From: JAWKRB01 sp041389885
GTDB lineage: Bacteria > Myxococcota_A > Polyangia > Polyangiales > Ga0077539
Assembly (NCBI GenBank): GCA_041389885.1
Contig: JAWKRB010000008.1
Span: 186,001-250,000, forward strand
Length of the DNA: 64,000 bases
Direction of reading: 5' to 3'
Below, in pieces: positions 38,395 through 47,470 of this stretch. The notes below the pieces were generated by a model. That model saw only the letters and a list, made by a program, of their open reading frames with translations, was not told where the DNA came from and did no database searches. A program made the position numbers and the translations under genes. Each line of letters opens with the position of its first letter. Positions within the stretch are counted from its first letter, which is position 1.

Positions 38395-39261
38395 ATGCGT
38401 CACGTCGCGTTTCTCACCCTCGAAGACCGCGCGGGCTACGTCATCGACGACGCCGTCGCCATCGACCACCTCGCGCGCCAGGGGTGGCGGGTCGACGAGG
38501 TCCCCTGGCGCCGCGAGGGCGTGCGCTGGCGCGACTACGACGGCGTGGTGATCCGCACGACCTGGGACTACCAGCGCGACCTCGACGGCTTTCTCGCCGC
38601 CCTCGCGCGCATCGAGGCCAGCGGCGCGCCCCTCGCCAACGACCTCGCGACGGTGCGCTGGAACGCCCGCAAGACCTACCTCCGCGACCTCGCCTCTCGG
38701 GGCGTTCAGATCGTCCCAACGCGTTGGGGCGCAGGGATTTCGGTCGACTCACTGCGCGGCTTGGCGGAGGGATTCGGCCCCCTCGGCGGGGTCATCAAGC
38801 CCGTGGTGAGCGCCAACGCCGACGACACCTTTCGCGTCGACCGCGCCACCCCCGACGACGTCCTCCGCGAGATCTCAACGACCTTCGCGGGGCGCGACTG
38901 GATGCTCCAGCCCTTCGTGGCGCGGGTGCTCGACGAGGGCGAGGTCTCGGTCTTCTACTTCGGCGGCGAGGCCTCCCACGCGATCGTCAAGCGCCCGCGC
39001 GAGGGAGACTTTCGCGTGCAGGAGGAGCACGGCGGGATCATCACCCCCCTCCCCCTCGACCCCGCGCTCCTCACGGTGACCGACCGGGTGATGTCGTCTC
39101 TCGACCGGGTCCCGCTCCAGGCGCGGGTCGACCTGGTGCGCCTCGACGACGGATCGCTCGCGCTGATGGAGCTCGAGGCCATCGAGCCGTCGCTGTACTT
39201 CCGCACCGACCCCGGCGCCGCGGGGCGCTTCGCCGACGCCCTGTCGCGCTGGCTCGGCTAG
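38395..39261 (+). CDS. ATP-grasp enzyme, RimK/DcsG-like
   Basis: 288 residues from ATG 38395. An N-terminal Rossmann-like part (RHVAFLTLEDRAGYVIDDAV; VVIRTTWDYQRDLDGFLAAL) precedes the ATP-grasp fold: GVIKPVVSANADDTFRVD with the ATP-contacting Lys, DWMLQPFVARVLDEGEVSVF, and a magnesium-site region VDLVRLDDGSLALMELEAIE ending PSLYF. WDY and PLANDL motifs resemble the O-ureido-serine cyclase/glutathione-synthetase-like group to which DcsG belongs. It should form an amide or ring by acyl-phosphate chemistry. Substrate unknown; no biosynthetic partners adjoin. Confidence 0.82.
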   Translation: MRHVAFLTLEDRAGYVIDDAVAIDHLARQGWRVDEVPWRREGVRWRDYDGVVIRTTWDYQRDLDGFLAALARIEASGAPLANDLATVRWNARKTYLRDLASRGVQIVPTRWGAGISVDSLRGLAEGFGPLGGVIKPVVSANADDTFRVDRATPDDVLREISTTFAGRDWMLQPFVARVLDEGEVSVFYFGGEASHAIVKRPREGDFRVQEEHGGIITPLPLDPALLTVTDRVMSSLDRVPLQARVDLVRLDDGSLALMELEAIEPSLYFRTDPGAAGRFADALSRWLG

Positions 39262-39300
39262 CCGCTTGCGCGCCGCGCGAGGCGCGTCGATGCTGCTCGC

Positions 39301-40206
39301 ATGGCCGGTTCGCTGGAGGAGATCGAGGCCTTCGTGGCGATCGTCGCGCACGGGAGCTTCGCGGCGGCCGCGGCGGCCCTCGGGGTCTCTGCGCCCGTGG
39401 TCACCCGGCGCGTGCAGTCGCTGGAGGCGCGGCTGGCGACGCAGCTCTTGCGGCGCACGACCCGGCGCGTCTCGCTCACCGACGCGGGCCGGGCGTACCA
39501 CGAGCGCGTGAGCGCGATCCCCACGCAGGTGGCCGAGGCCGAGGAGCTCGCCCGCGAGGCGAGCGCCCGCTCCGAGGGCCAGCTCCGGGTGATCATGCCG
39601 ACCTTCTTCGCGAGCTCGGGGTTTCACCACGAGCTGATCCCGAAGTTTCTCGCGCAGCACCCGGGGGTTCACCTCACGCTGCGCATCGTGCCCGAGCCCC
39701 TCGATCACCTCCGCGAGGACTTCGACCTCCTCGTCGCCGCGCGGGGCTCGGAGCAGCGCCTGCCCGAGACCTCCCTGGTGCGCCGCCGCCTGCTGCGCTT
39801 TCGCGAGGCGCTCTTCGCCTCCCCCGCGTACCTCGCCCGCCACGGCGAGCCCCGCCGCCCCGAGGACCTCGCCGCCCACAACTGCCTCTCGTACCCCAGC
39901 CGCGAGTGGCGCTTCGTCGACCCCGACTCCCGCCAGGCCGTCACCGCGAAGGTGCGCGGCACGCTCACGTCGAACAGCAACGCGATGCTCTACACGGGCG
40001 TGATCAACAGCGTGGGCCTCGCCTACATGGCCCCGTACTTCTTCGGCGACGAAGAGGCCGCCGGGCGGGTGCGGCGGGTGATGGAGCGCTTCACCCGCCA
40101 CGCCTCGCGGGAGATCCTGCTGTTCCACCCGGCCCAGCGCTTTCGGCCTCGCCGCGCGCGAGACTTCACCGAGGCCCTCGTCGCGCAGTTCGGCGGCTCT
40201 CGGTAG
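39301..40206 (+). CDS. LysR-family transcriptional regulator
   Basis: 301 residues. The winged HTH is LEEIEAFVAIVAHGSFAAAA followed by LGVSAPVVTRRVQSLEARLA and RRTTRRVSLTDAGRAY. The effector-binding domain follows (GQLRVIMPTFFASSGFHHEL; NSVGLAYMAPYFF). It groups with the LysR regulators acting on nearby quinone or alcohol dehydrogenase-like genes, but no obvious target adjoins: the next gene is a CpcT-like lipoprotein on the same strand. It starts 39 bases after the ATP-grasp stop. Confidence 0.88.
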   Translation: MAGSLEEIEAFVAIVAHGSFAAAAAALGVSAPVVTRRVQSLEARLATQLLRRTTRRVSLTDAGRAYHERVSAIPTQVAEAEELAREASARSEGQLRVIMPTFFASSGFHHELIPKFLAQHPGVHLTLRIVPEPLDHLREDFDLLVAARGSEQRLPETSLVRRRLLRFREALFASPAYLARHGEPRRPEDLAAHNCLSYPSREWRFVDPDSRQAVTAKVRGTLTSNSNAMLYTGVINSVGLAYMAPYFFGDEEAAGRVRRVMERFTRHASREILLFHPAQRFRPRRARDFTEALVAQFGGSR

Positions 40207-40208
40207 AT

Positions 40209-40227
40209 TCTTGCGGCTTCTGCAAGA
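40209..40227 (+). terminator. Small hairpin after the LysR gene
   Basis: TCTTGC at 40209-40214 and GCAAGA at 40222-40227 form a 6-bp stem with a 7-base loop, starting 3 bases past the LysR stop codon. No T tract is present, so termination is only a possibility. Confidence 0.35.
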
Positions 40228-40288
40228 GTCTGTTGTGCGGCGCTCCGTTGCCTCGGGGGCGCGTGGGTGGCAGGTGTGCTCCTCGCAC

Positions 40289-40993
40289 ATGAACGCCCTG
40301 AGACCTCTCGCGTGGAGCCTCGCGCTGCTGGGCTGCGGCGCCACCCCCTCCCCCTCGAGCTCGCCCGACGCCGCCCCTGCGGCCGACGTCTCTACGGTCG
40401 ACGCGGCGACCGACGTCCCCGCGGCGGACGTCTCGGACGCGCCTGCGGTCGACATCACCGCCAGGGTGTACGCCGCGCTGCTCGGGCGCTTCGACTCGCG
40501 CGCGCAGTCGATTCGCGATCCGCAGTATTTCGCGATCCAGCTGCTGACCTGCGAGATCTCCGTGCCCGACCTGGGCCCGCGGGTGATGTACGTCGAGCAG
40601 GCCCGCATGGACGCCCTCGACGCGCCCTACCGCCAGCGGCTCTACGTCGTCGAGGCCGAGGAGGGGGGCGTGTCGTCGCGGGTGTTCGAGTTCAACAACC
40701 CCGCGATGGTGAGGGGCCTCTGCGCCGACCCCGCGAGCGCCGACGTGCGGCCCAAGGACCTCGTCGAGCGCGCGGGCTGCGCGGTGCACCTCCGCGCGGT
40801 GGGCGATCACTTCGAGGGCGGCACCCGCGGCCAGGAGTGCGAGAGCACGCTCATGGGCGCGAGCTACGCCACGAGCGAGGTCATTCTCCGCGACGACGGC
40901 CTCGAGTCGTGGGACCGCGGCTTCAACTCGCAGGGACGCCAGGTGTGGGGCGCCACCGCGGGCGCCTACGTCTTTCAGCGGCGCGCGCCCTGA
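40289..40993 (+). CDS. CpcT/CpeT-like lipoprotein
   Basis: 234 residues from ATG 40289. Lipoprotein signal (LRPLAWSLALLGC) with a Ser/Pro/Asp-Ala-Val linker. The rest follows the CpcT/CpeT fold: LLGRFDSRAQSIRDPQYF, IQLLTCEISVPDLGPRVMYV, EQARMDALDAPYRQRLYVVE, the CESTLMGASYATSEVILRDD core and LESWDRGFNSQGRQVWGA. In cyanobacteria this family attaches phycobilins to phycobiliproteins. There is no phycobilisome gene here and myxobacteria do not make phycobilins, so a different role for a surface-anchored version is likely; other such homologues are known in non-photosynthetic bacteria. Confidence 0.8.
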   Translation: MNALRPLAWSLALLGCGATPSPSSSPDAAPAADVSTVDAATDVPAADVSDAPAVDITARVYAALLGRFDSRAQSIRDPQYFAIQLLTCEISVPDLGPRVMYVEQARMDALDAPYRQRLYVVEAEEGGVSSRVFEFNNPAMVRGLCADPASADVRPKDLVERAGCAVHLRAVGDHFEGGTRGQECESTLMGASYATSEVILRDDGLESWDRGFNSQGRQVWGATAGAYVFQRRAP

Positions 40994-41050
40994 AGACCGC
41001 GCTTCGGTCGGCGGGGGTGACGGGTTCGCGCGCGGCCGTATACTCGCGCC

Positions 41051-41782
41051 ATGGCGCACCGCGACGACCTGGCGGCCCACCGACATCGCATCGAGTCGCT
41101 GGAGCGATCGCTCGCCGACGCGCGACGCGAGGCCGACGCGCTCCGCCGCGGCGTGCCGCTCCCACCCGCGCCCGACCCTCGACCGGACCGCTTCGCGCAT
41201 GGACTCCTCGTCGGCCTGATGCTCACGGGCGTCAGCGCGTCTCTCGCGCTCTCGCGCGCTCATCGCGACCCGACGGCGGCGCCCGCTCCGCCCGTGCTCG
41301 CGACGCCCGCTCCCGCGAACGAATACGCGATGCGGATGGTCCCGCTGGGGCCGCCGGGACGGATGGCCCGGCATGACGTCGCGCCTCCGCGACCGCTGCC
41401 CGTGCGGCACGTCCGCTGGCGCGGAGCGATCACGCGCACGAATCAGCCGGGGCTGCAGGCGGGTGCGCGATGCCATGTAGACGGCGGATTCACGGAGTCG
41501 CGGGGGATCACCCGCGTCTCGACCCTGGACGTGGTGTGCGGCGGCGTCGCGGTGTTTCAGCGGGTGCTCGAGCCTTCGCAGACCTCGGGCCTCGCGCGGG
41601 TGGGAGAGGACCGATACACGCTCCGCCACAACGAGTCCGATGTCCGCGCGGGCGGGCTGCGCGTCGACACGCCGCGGAGGATGCTCGTCGTCGACGGCGC
41701 GTTTGGAGAGCCGTGGAGCACGTCCATTCGCGTGGGCGCGGTCGGCGAAGCCGTGGCGCCCGATGTGGTGCAGAGGCCCTAG
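41051..41782 (+). CDS. Hypothetical membrane-anchored protein with N-terminal coiled coil
   Basis: 243 residues. A heptad-like charged helix (residues about 5-32, HRIESLERSLADARREADAL) leads to one membrane helix (FAHGLLVGLMLTGVSASLAL, about 48-67). The Pro/Ala-rich region after it suggests a spacer. The C-terminal 120 residues include two Cys (ARCHVDGGF and LDVVCGGVAVF) likely to form a disulfide outside the cytoplasm, and beta-rich stretches. No family recognised. It converges on the oxidoreductase at 41784 with 1 base between the stops. Confidence 0.6.
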   Translation: MAHRDDLAAHRHRIESLERSLADARREADALRRGVPLPPAPDPRPDRFAHGLLVGLMLTGVSASLALSRAHRDPTAAPAPPVLATPAPANEYAMRMVPLGPPGRMARHDVAPPRPLPVRHVRWRGAITRTNQPGLQAGARCHVDGGFTESRGITRVSTLDVVCGGVAVFQRVLEPSQTSGLARVGEDRYTLRHNESDVRAGGLRVDTPRRMLVVDGAFGEPWSTSIRVGAVGEAVAPDVVQRP

Positions 41783-41783
41783 C

Positions 41784-42422
41784 TCAGAGCTTCAGCAGCT
41801 TGAACGCGTGGGTCCACTGGTTGCGCTGAAAGCCCGGCGCGCACCAGAGCTGGCACAGCGGCTCGATGGCCCGCGCGCCCTGCACCGGGCCGCAGTCCTC
41901 GGCGTCCCACCCGAAGCTCGCGAGGATCTCGGTCACGACTCGCTTCGCGTCGGCGTCGTCGCCGCAGATGAACATCGTCGGCGTGCCGCCCGGAAAGCTC
42001 GGGTTCACCATGAACGCGTTGCCCACCGACGAGAACGCCTTCACGAAGCGCGCGGCGGGCGCGGCCTTCTGCAGCCGCTCCATCAGCGACTCGTTGGGGC
42101 CGGTGAAGTACTGGAGAATTCCGCCCACGGGCGGCGCCGCGGCGATGGGGTTCGTCGCGTCGATCACGACCTTGCCCGCGAGGGCGTCGGCGAGGCCCGA
42201 CACGATCTCTTCGGCGGCGCGGCCGAGCACCACCAGCACGACCACCTCGGCGTGCTCCACCACCGACGTGAACGTTCCCTCCGCCACGCCGTGTTCGGCG
42301 GACCACGCGGCGAGCTTGTTCCCCTCGCGGCTGCCGATGCGCACGTCGTGGCCGTGCTTCTTGAACCCCAGCGCCAGCACCTTGCCGACGTCGCCTGAAC
42401 CGAGAACCCCTACCCTGGACAT
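41784..42422 (-). CDS. NADP(H)-binding oxidoreductase, F420-dependent reductase-like (Npd/FNO group)
   Basis: 212 residues from ATG 42422. The N-terminal glycine-rich loop GVLGSGDVGKVLALGFKKHGH and GSREGNKLAAW are the NADP-binding features of the NADPH:F420 reductase-like dinucleotide-binding family; VVIDATNPIAAAP and FVKAFSSVGNAFMVNP follow the usual order. Such small proteins oxidise or reduce flavin- or F420-type cofactors or act on small carbonyls. There is no F420 synthesis gene here, so the partner is unknown. It shares the 181-base region before the long amidohydrolase gene as a divergent promoter region. Confidence 0.8.
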   Translation of the reverse strand: MSRVGVLGSGDVGKVLALGFKKHGHDVRIGSREGNKLAAWSAEHGVAEGTFTSVVEHAEVVVLVVLGRAAEEIVSGLADALAGKVVIDATNPIAAAPPVGGILQYFTGPNESLMERLQKAAPAARFVKAFSSVGNAFMVNPSFPGGTPTMFICGDDADAKRVVTEILASFGWDAEDCGPVQGARAIEPLCQLWCAPGFQRNQWTHAFKLLKL

Positions 42423-42603
42423 GTGGCTACCTCGCGAAGTTCGTGGGTCGTTCGAGCGGCGCACGATACCAGAGCGCCCGCCTCCCGCCTCCGCGTGACC
42501 CCCGCGTGCCGCCTGCGCGACCGCACCCCGCGCCTGGGGAGCCGCGCCGCGGGCCGTGCTAGCTTCGCGCGCGAAACCCCCTCGGATTCTGTAGGAGCGT
42601 TCC

Positions 42604-45600
42604 TTGAGTCACCTTCGCCTCGGCCTCGCGACCCTCGCCCTCGCCCTCGCGGCCTGCTCCAGCAGCGCCCCCGCCGTCCAAGACGCCGCCGTCGCCGACG
42701 GCGCCCCCCTCGACGGCGCGACACCCGGCCCCGACGCCGCGGTGCCCCCCGGCGACGGCGGCACCTCCGGCCCCGCCCCCATGGTGCGCACCTGCCCGGG
42801 GCCGACGCTCCCCGCCCCCGCCACGGGCACCTGCACCGTGACCGCCGGCGGCCCCGCGATGCTGATCACGGCGACGGTGCTGCGGCCGGGAGAGGTGATC
42901 CATCAGGGTCAGGTGCTCGTCGACGCGGCGGGGATGATCCAGTGCGTCGGCTGCGAATGCGCCACCGCGCCGGGCGCCATGGGCGCGACCGCGGTGGTGT
43001 GCCCTCAGGGGGTGATCTCGCCCGGACTCATCAACGCCCACGACCACCTCACCTTCGCGCAGAACGCCCCGTACACCCGCACGGCGGAGCGCTACGAGCA
43101 CCGGCACCACTGGCGCAGGGGCTCGAACGGCCACACCCGGCTGCGCTCCGCGGGCAGCGCGAGCAACGACCAGGTCGCCTGGGGCGAGCTCCGCTTCGTG
43201 ATGGGCGGCGCCACCTCGGTGAACGGCTCCGGCGGCGTCGCGGGCTTTCTGCGCAACCTCGACCGCTCCTCGATGGATGGCCTCGGGCAGCCGCAGGTCC
43301 GCTACGAGACCTTTCCCCTCGGCGACTCGTCGGGCGCGCTGCGCGCGTCGGGCTGCGGCTATCCCTCCATCGACACGGCCATGGAGATCTCCGGCGTCGA
43401 CGCGTACACGCCGCACGTCGCCGAGGGCATCGGCCCCGAGGCGCGCAACGAATTCCTGTGCATGCGCGAGGGCGCGAACGACCTCGTGCAGCCGCAGAGC
43501 GCGTTCATTCACGGCGTCGGGCTGCTGCCGCCCGACATCGCCGAGATGGCCTCGAACGGCACGGCGCTCATCTGGTCGCCGCGCTCCAACGTCACCCTCT
43601 ACGGCGACACCGCGCGCGTGACCGAGTACGCGCGCCTCGGCGTGCCCATCGGCCTCGGCTCCGACTGGATCATCAGCGGCTCGATGAACATGCTCCGCGA
43701 GCTCCGCTGCGCCGACGAGCTCAACCGCAGCTTCATGGGCGGCTTCTTCACCGACGAGGCCCTCTGGCTCATGGCCACCCGCGACGCCGCCGCCGCCCTC
43801 GCCGTCGACGACGCGGTGGGCGTGATCGCGCCGCAGCGCGCCGCCGACCTCGTGATCTTCAACGGCGCGACGCACCGCGAGCACCGCGCCGTCCTCGACG
43901 CGCAGGCGGGCGACGTGGTGCTCGTGCTCCGCGGCGGCGCGGCGCTCTACGGCGACGCCGCGGTGGTGTCGGCGCTCCCCGGCGGCGACCGCTGCGACCC
44001 CCTCGACGTGTGCGGCGTGGGCAAGCGCGTCTGCGTCGCCCGCGACCTCGGCGGGCGCAACCTCGCGTCGCTCACCAGCGCGAACTCCGGGCGCTACCCG
44101 CTCTTCTTCTGCGACACGCCCATGAACGAGCCGTCGTGCCTCCCCGAGCGCAACGCCATGGGCTCGCTGCCGAACCCCGTGGTCAGCGGCTCGACGCGCT
44201 ACACCGGCGTGTCGTCGGCGACCGACATGGACGGCGACGGCGTGCCCAACGCGAGCGACAACTGTCCCGCGGTGTTCAACCCCGTGCGCCCCGTGGACAT
44301 GGGCGCGCAGGCCGACTTCGACCGCGACACGATCGGCGACGCCTGCGACCCCTGCCCCCTCAACGCGGGCACGATGAACTGCACCGCGCCGAACCCCAAC
44401 GACCGCGACGGCGACACCATTCCCAACGACCGGGACAACTGCCCCGACGCCCCCAACATGAACCAGGCCGACGCCGACATGGACGGCCTGGGCGACGCCT
44501 GCGACGCCTGCCCCATGGCGGCGAACCCCGGCGGCACCTCGTGCCCCGCCACGGTCTACGCCGTGAAGATGGGCACCGTCGCCATGGGCGCCAGGGTCAC
44601 CGTGACGGGCCCCACGGTCACGGCCCTCACCCGCAACGGCTTCTTCGTGCAGGTGGCGCCCGGCGACCCCGGCTTCACCACCGCCGACCACTCGGGCGTG
44701 TTCGTCTTCACCGGCACCGCCCCCACCGTGAGCCCCGGCGACCGCGTCGCGCTCGAGAACGCCACCGTCGCGGATTTCTACGGACAGGTTCAGCTCTCGG
44801 GCGCCACGGTGCGGGTGATCACGCCGGGCGGCGCCGTGCCCGCGCCCGTCGCCGCGACGCCCGCGGAGGTGACCACCGGAGGCGCCCGCGCCGCGGCCCT
44901 CGAGGGCGTGCTCGTGCGGGTCTCGGACGTGACCGTGACCAGCATCGCCCCCGCCCCCGGCGGCGGCGAGGCCGCGCCCACCTACGAGTTCGAGGTCACC
45001 GGCGGCCTGCGCGTCGACGACGGGATCTACCGCGTCGACCCCTTCGCGGCGATGGGCGAGCGCTTCGCGTCGATCACGGGCGTGCTGTACCTCGCGCGCA
45101 CGAACTCGAAGCTCAACCCCCGCAGCGGAGACGACCTCGTCGCGGGCACGCCGCAGCTCGCGCCCTTCGCCGAGGGCACGCGGTTCGCGCGCGTCGGCGC
45201 GGGCGCGGCGCCGACCTTCCCCACCGCCCTGACGCTGCGCCTCGCGCGCGCGGCGGCCACCGACACCACCGTGACCATGACCACCTCGGGGCCCGGCCTC
45301 ACGGTGAGCGACGTGGTCATCCCCGCGGGCATGGCGACGGCGACCGTCCCCGTCACCGGGGTCGCCGCGTCGGCCACGCCGGTGACGGTCACCGCGACCC
45401 TCAACGGCGCGTCGCAGTCGGCCCAGGTGCGCGTGCTCGCCGCCGACGAGGCGCCGCGCCTCGTCGCCCTCACGCCGATGTCCACCACCGTGGCCTTTGG
45501 CGGCTCGCAGAGCTTCGAGGTCGGCCTCGACATCCCCGCCCCCACGGCCGGCGCGACGATCACGCTGAGCGCGATGGGCGGCGCGGTCCCGATGACCGTC

Positions 45601-46281
45601 GCCGTGCCCGCCAACGCGACCCGCGCGGAGTTCACCTTCACCGCCGCGGCGGTGGCCACCATGGGGAGCGTCTCCGCGACCCTCGGCGCCGACACCCTCA
45701 CGGCGGCGGTGAGCGTGGTCGAGCCCACCCCCGGCGGGCTGGTGATCAACGAGGTCGACTACGACCAGATGGGCACCGACACCGGGGAATTCGTCGAGAT
45801 CTTCAACGGCACCCTGCGCCCGGTGGACCTCTCGAACCTCGCGGTGGTGCTGATCAACGGCGCGCCCGGCGCGACGCGGCCCGAGTACGCGCGCATCATG
45901 CTGTCGGGGACCCTCGCGCCCGGCGCCTACGCCGTGGTGGCCAACGCCGCGGTGATGGTCCCCGAGGGCACGGCGCGCTTCAACATCGGCAACGACACGC
46001 TGCAGAACGGCGCGCCCGACGGCGTGGCGATCATCGACCTCAACGCGGGCGTCGTCGTCGACGCGCTCTCCTACGAGGGACCCACCCGCGCCGTGATGAT
46101 CTCGGGCGTGCCCGGCAGCGTGAACCTCGTCGAGGGCACCGCGCTCGCCAGCACCGTCGCCGACTCGAACACCGCGCCGGGATCGCTCGTGCGCTTCCCC
46201 AACGGCACCGACTCCGACGACGCCGACAGCGACTGGCGCTTCTCGATGCGCCCCACGCCGGGCGCCGCGAACGTCGAGTAG
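42604..46281 (+). CDS. Very long lipoprotein: amidohydrolase domain, TSP3 repeats, beta domains and lamin-tail domain
   Basis: 1225 residues from TTG 42604, supported by AGGAG 6 bases upstream. Lipobox Cys18 and an Asp/Ala/Pro linker. Residues about 85-430 form an amidohydrolase: His146 and His148 in NAHDHLTFA, His271 in PHVAEG, His303 in FIHGVGL and Asp354 in GLGSDW are all present, so the domain appears able to bind metal. Residues 541-640 hold thrombospondin type 3 repeats (DMDGDGVPNASDNCPAVFNP). OB-like and Ig-like beta domains follow, and 1044-1225 is a lamin-tail domain (LVINEVDYDQMGTDTGEFVE). It is a surface enzyme on a calcium-binding stalk; the substrate is unknown. Confidence 0.85.
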   Translation: MSHLRLGLATLALALAACSSSAPAVQDAAVADGAPLDGATPGPDAAVPPGDGGTSGPAPMVRTCPGPTLPAPATGTCTVTAGGPAMLITATVLRPGEVIHQGQVLVDAAGMIQCVGCECATAPGAMGATAVVCPQGVISPGLINAHDHLTFAQNAPYTRTAERYEHRHHWRRGSNGHTRLRSAGSASNDQVAWGELRFVMGGATSVNGSGGVAGFLRNLDRSSMDGLGQPQVRYETFPLGDSSGALRASGCGYPSIDTAMEISGVDAYTPHVAEGIGPEARNEFLCMREGANDLVQPQSAFIHGVGLLPPDIAEMASNGTALIWSPRSNVTLYGDTARVTEYARLGVPIGLGSDWIISGSMNMLRELRCADELNRSFMGGFFTDEALWLMATRDAAAALAVDDAVGVIAPQRAADLVIFNGATHREHRAVLDAQAGDVVLVLRGGAALYGDAAVVSALPGGDRCDPLDVCGVGKRVCVARDLGGRNLASLTSANSGRYPLFFCDTPMNEPSCLPERNAMGSLPNPVVSGSTRYTGVSSATDMDGDGVPNASDNCPAVFNPVRPVDMGAQADFDRDTIGDACDPCPLNAGTMNCTAPNPNDRDGDTIPNDRDNCPDAPNMNQADADMDGLGDACDACPMAANPGGTSCPATVYAVKMGTVAMGARVTVTGPTVTALTRNGFFVQVAPGDPGFTTADHSGVFVFTGTAPTVSPGDRVALENATVADFYGQVQLSGATVRVITPGGAVPAPVAATPAEVTTGGARAAALEGVLVRVSDVTVTSIAPAPGGGEAAPTYEFEVTGGLRVDDGIYRVDPFAAMGERFASITGVLYLARTNSKLNPRSGDDLVAGTPQLAPFAEGTRFARVGAGAAPTFPTALTLRLARAAATDTTVTMTTSGPGLTVSDVVIPAGMATATVPVTGVAASATPVTVTATLNGASQSAQVRVLAADEAPRLVALTPMSTTVAFGGSQSFEVGLDIPAPTAGATITLSAMGGAVPMTVAVPANATRAEFTFTAAAVATMGSVSATLGADTLTAAVSVVEPTPGGLVINEVDYDQMGTDTGEFVEIFNGTLRPVDLSNLAVVLINGAPGATRPEYARIMLSGTLAPGAYAVVANAAVMVPEGTARFNIGNDTLQNGAPDGVAIIDLNAGVVVDALSYEGPTRAVMISGVPGSVNLVEGTALASTVADSNTAPGSLVRFPNGTDSDDADSDWRFSMRPTPGAANVE

Positions 46282-46282
46282 T

Positions 46283-46319
46283 CCCTCGCGGCCCTCGCGC
46301 GCTCAGCGCGCCGCGAGGG
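46283..46319. terminator. Bidirectional hairpin between convergent genes
   Basis: CCCTCGCGG at 46283-46291 pairs with CCGCGAGGG at 46311-46319, and an inner GCGCGC-TCA-GCGCGC stem at 46297-46311 makes a longer alternative hairpin. It begins right after the amidohydrolase stop and covers the last codons of the convergent kinase gene. No T tract on either side. Confidence 0.45.
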
Positions 46320-47280
46320 CGACCGCCGCCAGCACCACCATCACACCGACCACGACCGCCGCCGCGACCCGCCAGGGGTGACGCGGGGGCGACGCCGTGA
46401 CGACGAGCGCTCGCGAGGGCGGCGCGAAGGGGCGCAGCGCCTCGGCGAGGGCGGCGGCGGTGGGAGGGCGGTCCTCGGGCGCGACAGCCATCGCGCGGAG
46501 GATCACCGCCTCCAGCGCCTCGGGCACCGTCGGCCGAAGCGTGCGCGGCGGGTCGAGTTCACCCCGCGCGATGCGGGTGATCAGCGCGACGAGGTTGGTC
46601 TGCGGAAAGGCCGGGCGCCCCGTCACGCACTCGTAGAGCATCGCGCCCAGCGCGTACACGTCGCTGCGCGGCGAGGCGTGGCGGCTCCCGCGGGTCTGCT
46701 CCGGGGAGAGGTAGCGCGGCGTGCCCAGCAGCGCGTGGCTCTCGGTGCGGAGCACGTCGCCCTGGTCGTCCATGAGCCGCGAGATGCCGAAGTCGACCAC
46801 CTTCGGCGCGAGCGCGCCGTCGACGCCCCGCGTGAGAAACACGTTGGCGGGCTTGAGGTCGCGATGAATCACGCCCACGCGGTGCGCGGCCTCGACGCCC
46901 TCGCACACCGCGAGCAGGACCTCGCACGCGGCCTCGACCTCCATCGGACCGCCCTCGCGGAGCCGCGCCTCGAGGGTCTCGCCCTCGAGCAGCTCCATCA
47001 CGAGGTACGGCGCGCCCTCGCGGCGCCCCACCTCGAGGATCTCGACGACGTGTGGGCTACGGATCCTCGTGGCCGCGCGGCCCTCGCGGAGAAAGCGCGC
47101 GATGCGCCCGGAGTCTTCGAGGTCCTCGGCGCGCAGGGTCTTGATCGCCACCGCGCGCCCCGTCTCGAGCTGCGTCGCGCGAAAGACGCGGCCCATCGCC
47201 CCCTCCCCGACGAGCCCCCCGAGCGCGTAGCCGTCGAAGCGCGCGCCCGGCGCCCAGGCGTCGTCGATCAACGCGCGCAC
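46303..47280 (-). CDS. Membrane-anchored Ser/Thr protein kinase (Hanks type)
   Basis: 325 residues. GTG 47280 (RALIDDAWAPGARFDGY) is chosen because the kinase domain starts right after it; an open stretch upstream is Arg-rich and implausible. The glycine loop GLVGEGAMGRVFRATQ, ATP-contacting Lys in VAIKTLRAED, catalytic HRDLKPANVFL, DFG as VVDFGISRL, and LLGTPRYLSPEQTRGSRHA with RSDVYALGAMLYE are all present, so it should be active. A single C-terminal membrane helix (WRVAAAVVVGVMVVLAAVALA) anchors it, with only two residues outside. It is divergent from the second kinase gene. Confidence 0.9.
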   Translation of the reverse strand: MRALIDDAWAPGARFDGYALGGLVGEGAMGRVFRATQLETGRAVAIKTLRAEDLEDSGRIARFLREGRAATRIRSPHVVEILEVGRREGAPYLVMELLEGETLEARLREGGPMEVEAACEVLLAVCEGVEAAHRVGVIHRDLKPANVFLTRGVDGALAPKVVDFGISRLMDDQGDVLRTESHALLGTPRYLSPEQTRGSRHASPRSDVYALGAMLYECVTGRPAFPQTNLVALITRIARGELDPPRTLRPTVPEALEAVILRAMAVAPEDRPPTAAALAEALRPFAPPSRALVVTASPPRHPWRVAAAVVVGVMVVLAAVALAAR

Positions 47281-47470
47281 CCCGCGTGCTCTCCCGACCC
47301 GACCACCCTGGGCACCGCGCGATTCACGACGCGGAGGATTCAACGTCTCCGCGCCCGCGCGCGTCAACGGCCGCGTTGACACCCGGCGCGGCGCTGCGGC
47401 ATATCGACGGGGCGTCCCGGGGAGCGTGCGTCTCGCGCATCGACGCGCCGCTCCATCGGGGCTCACGGCG

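Noticed and set aside
42423..46400. A 1325-residue Arg/Pro-rich frame over the amidohydrolase gene
   Set aside because: The amidohydrolase frame has all catalytic motifs and a good ribosome-binding site; the alternative is a compositional shadow.
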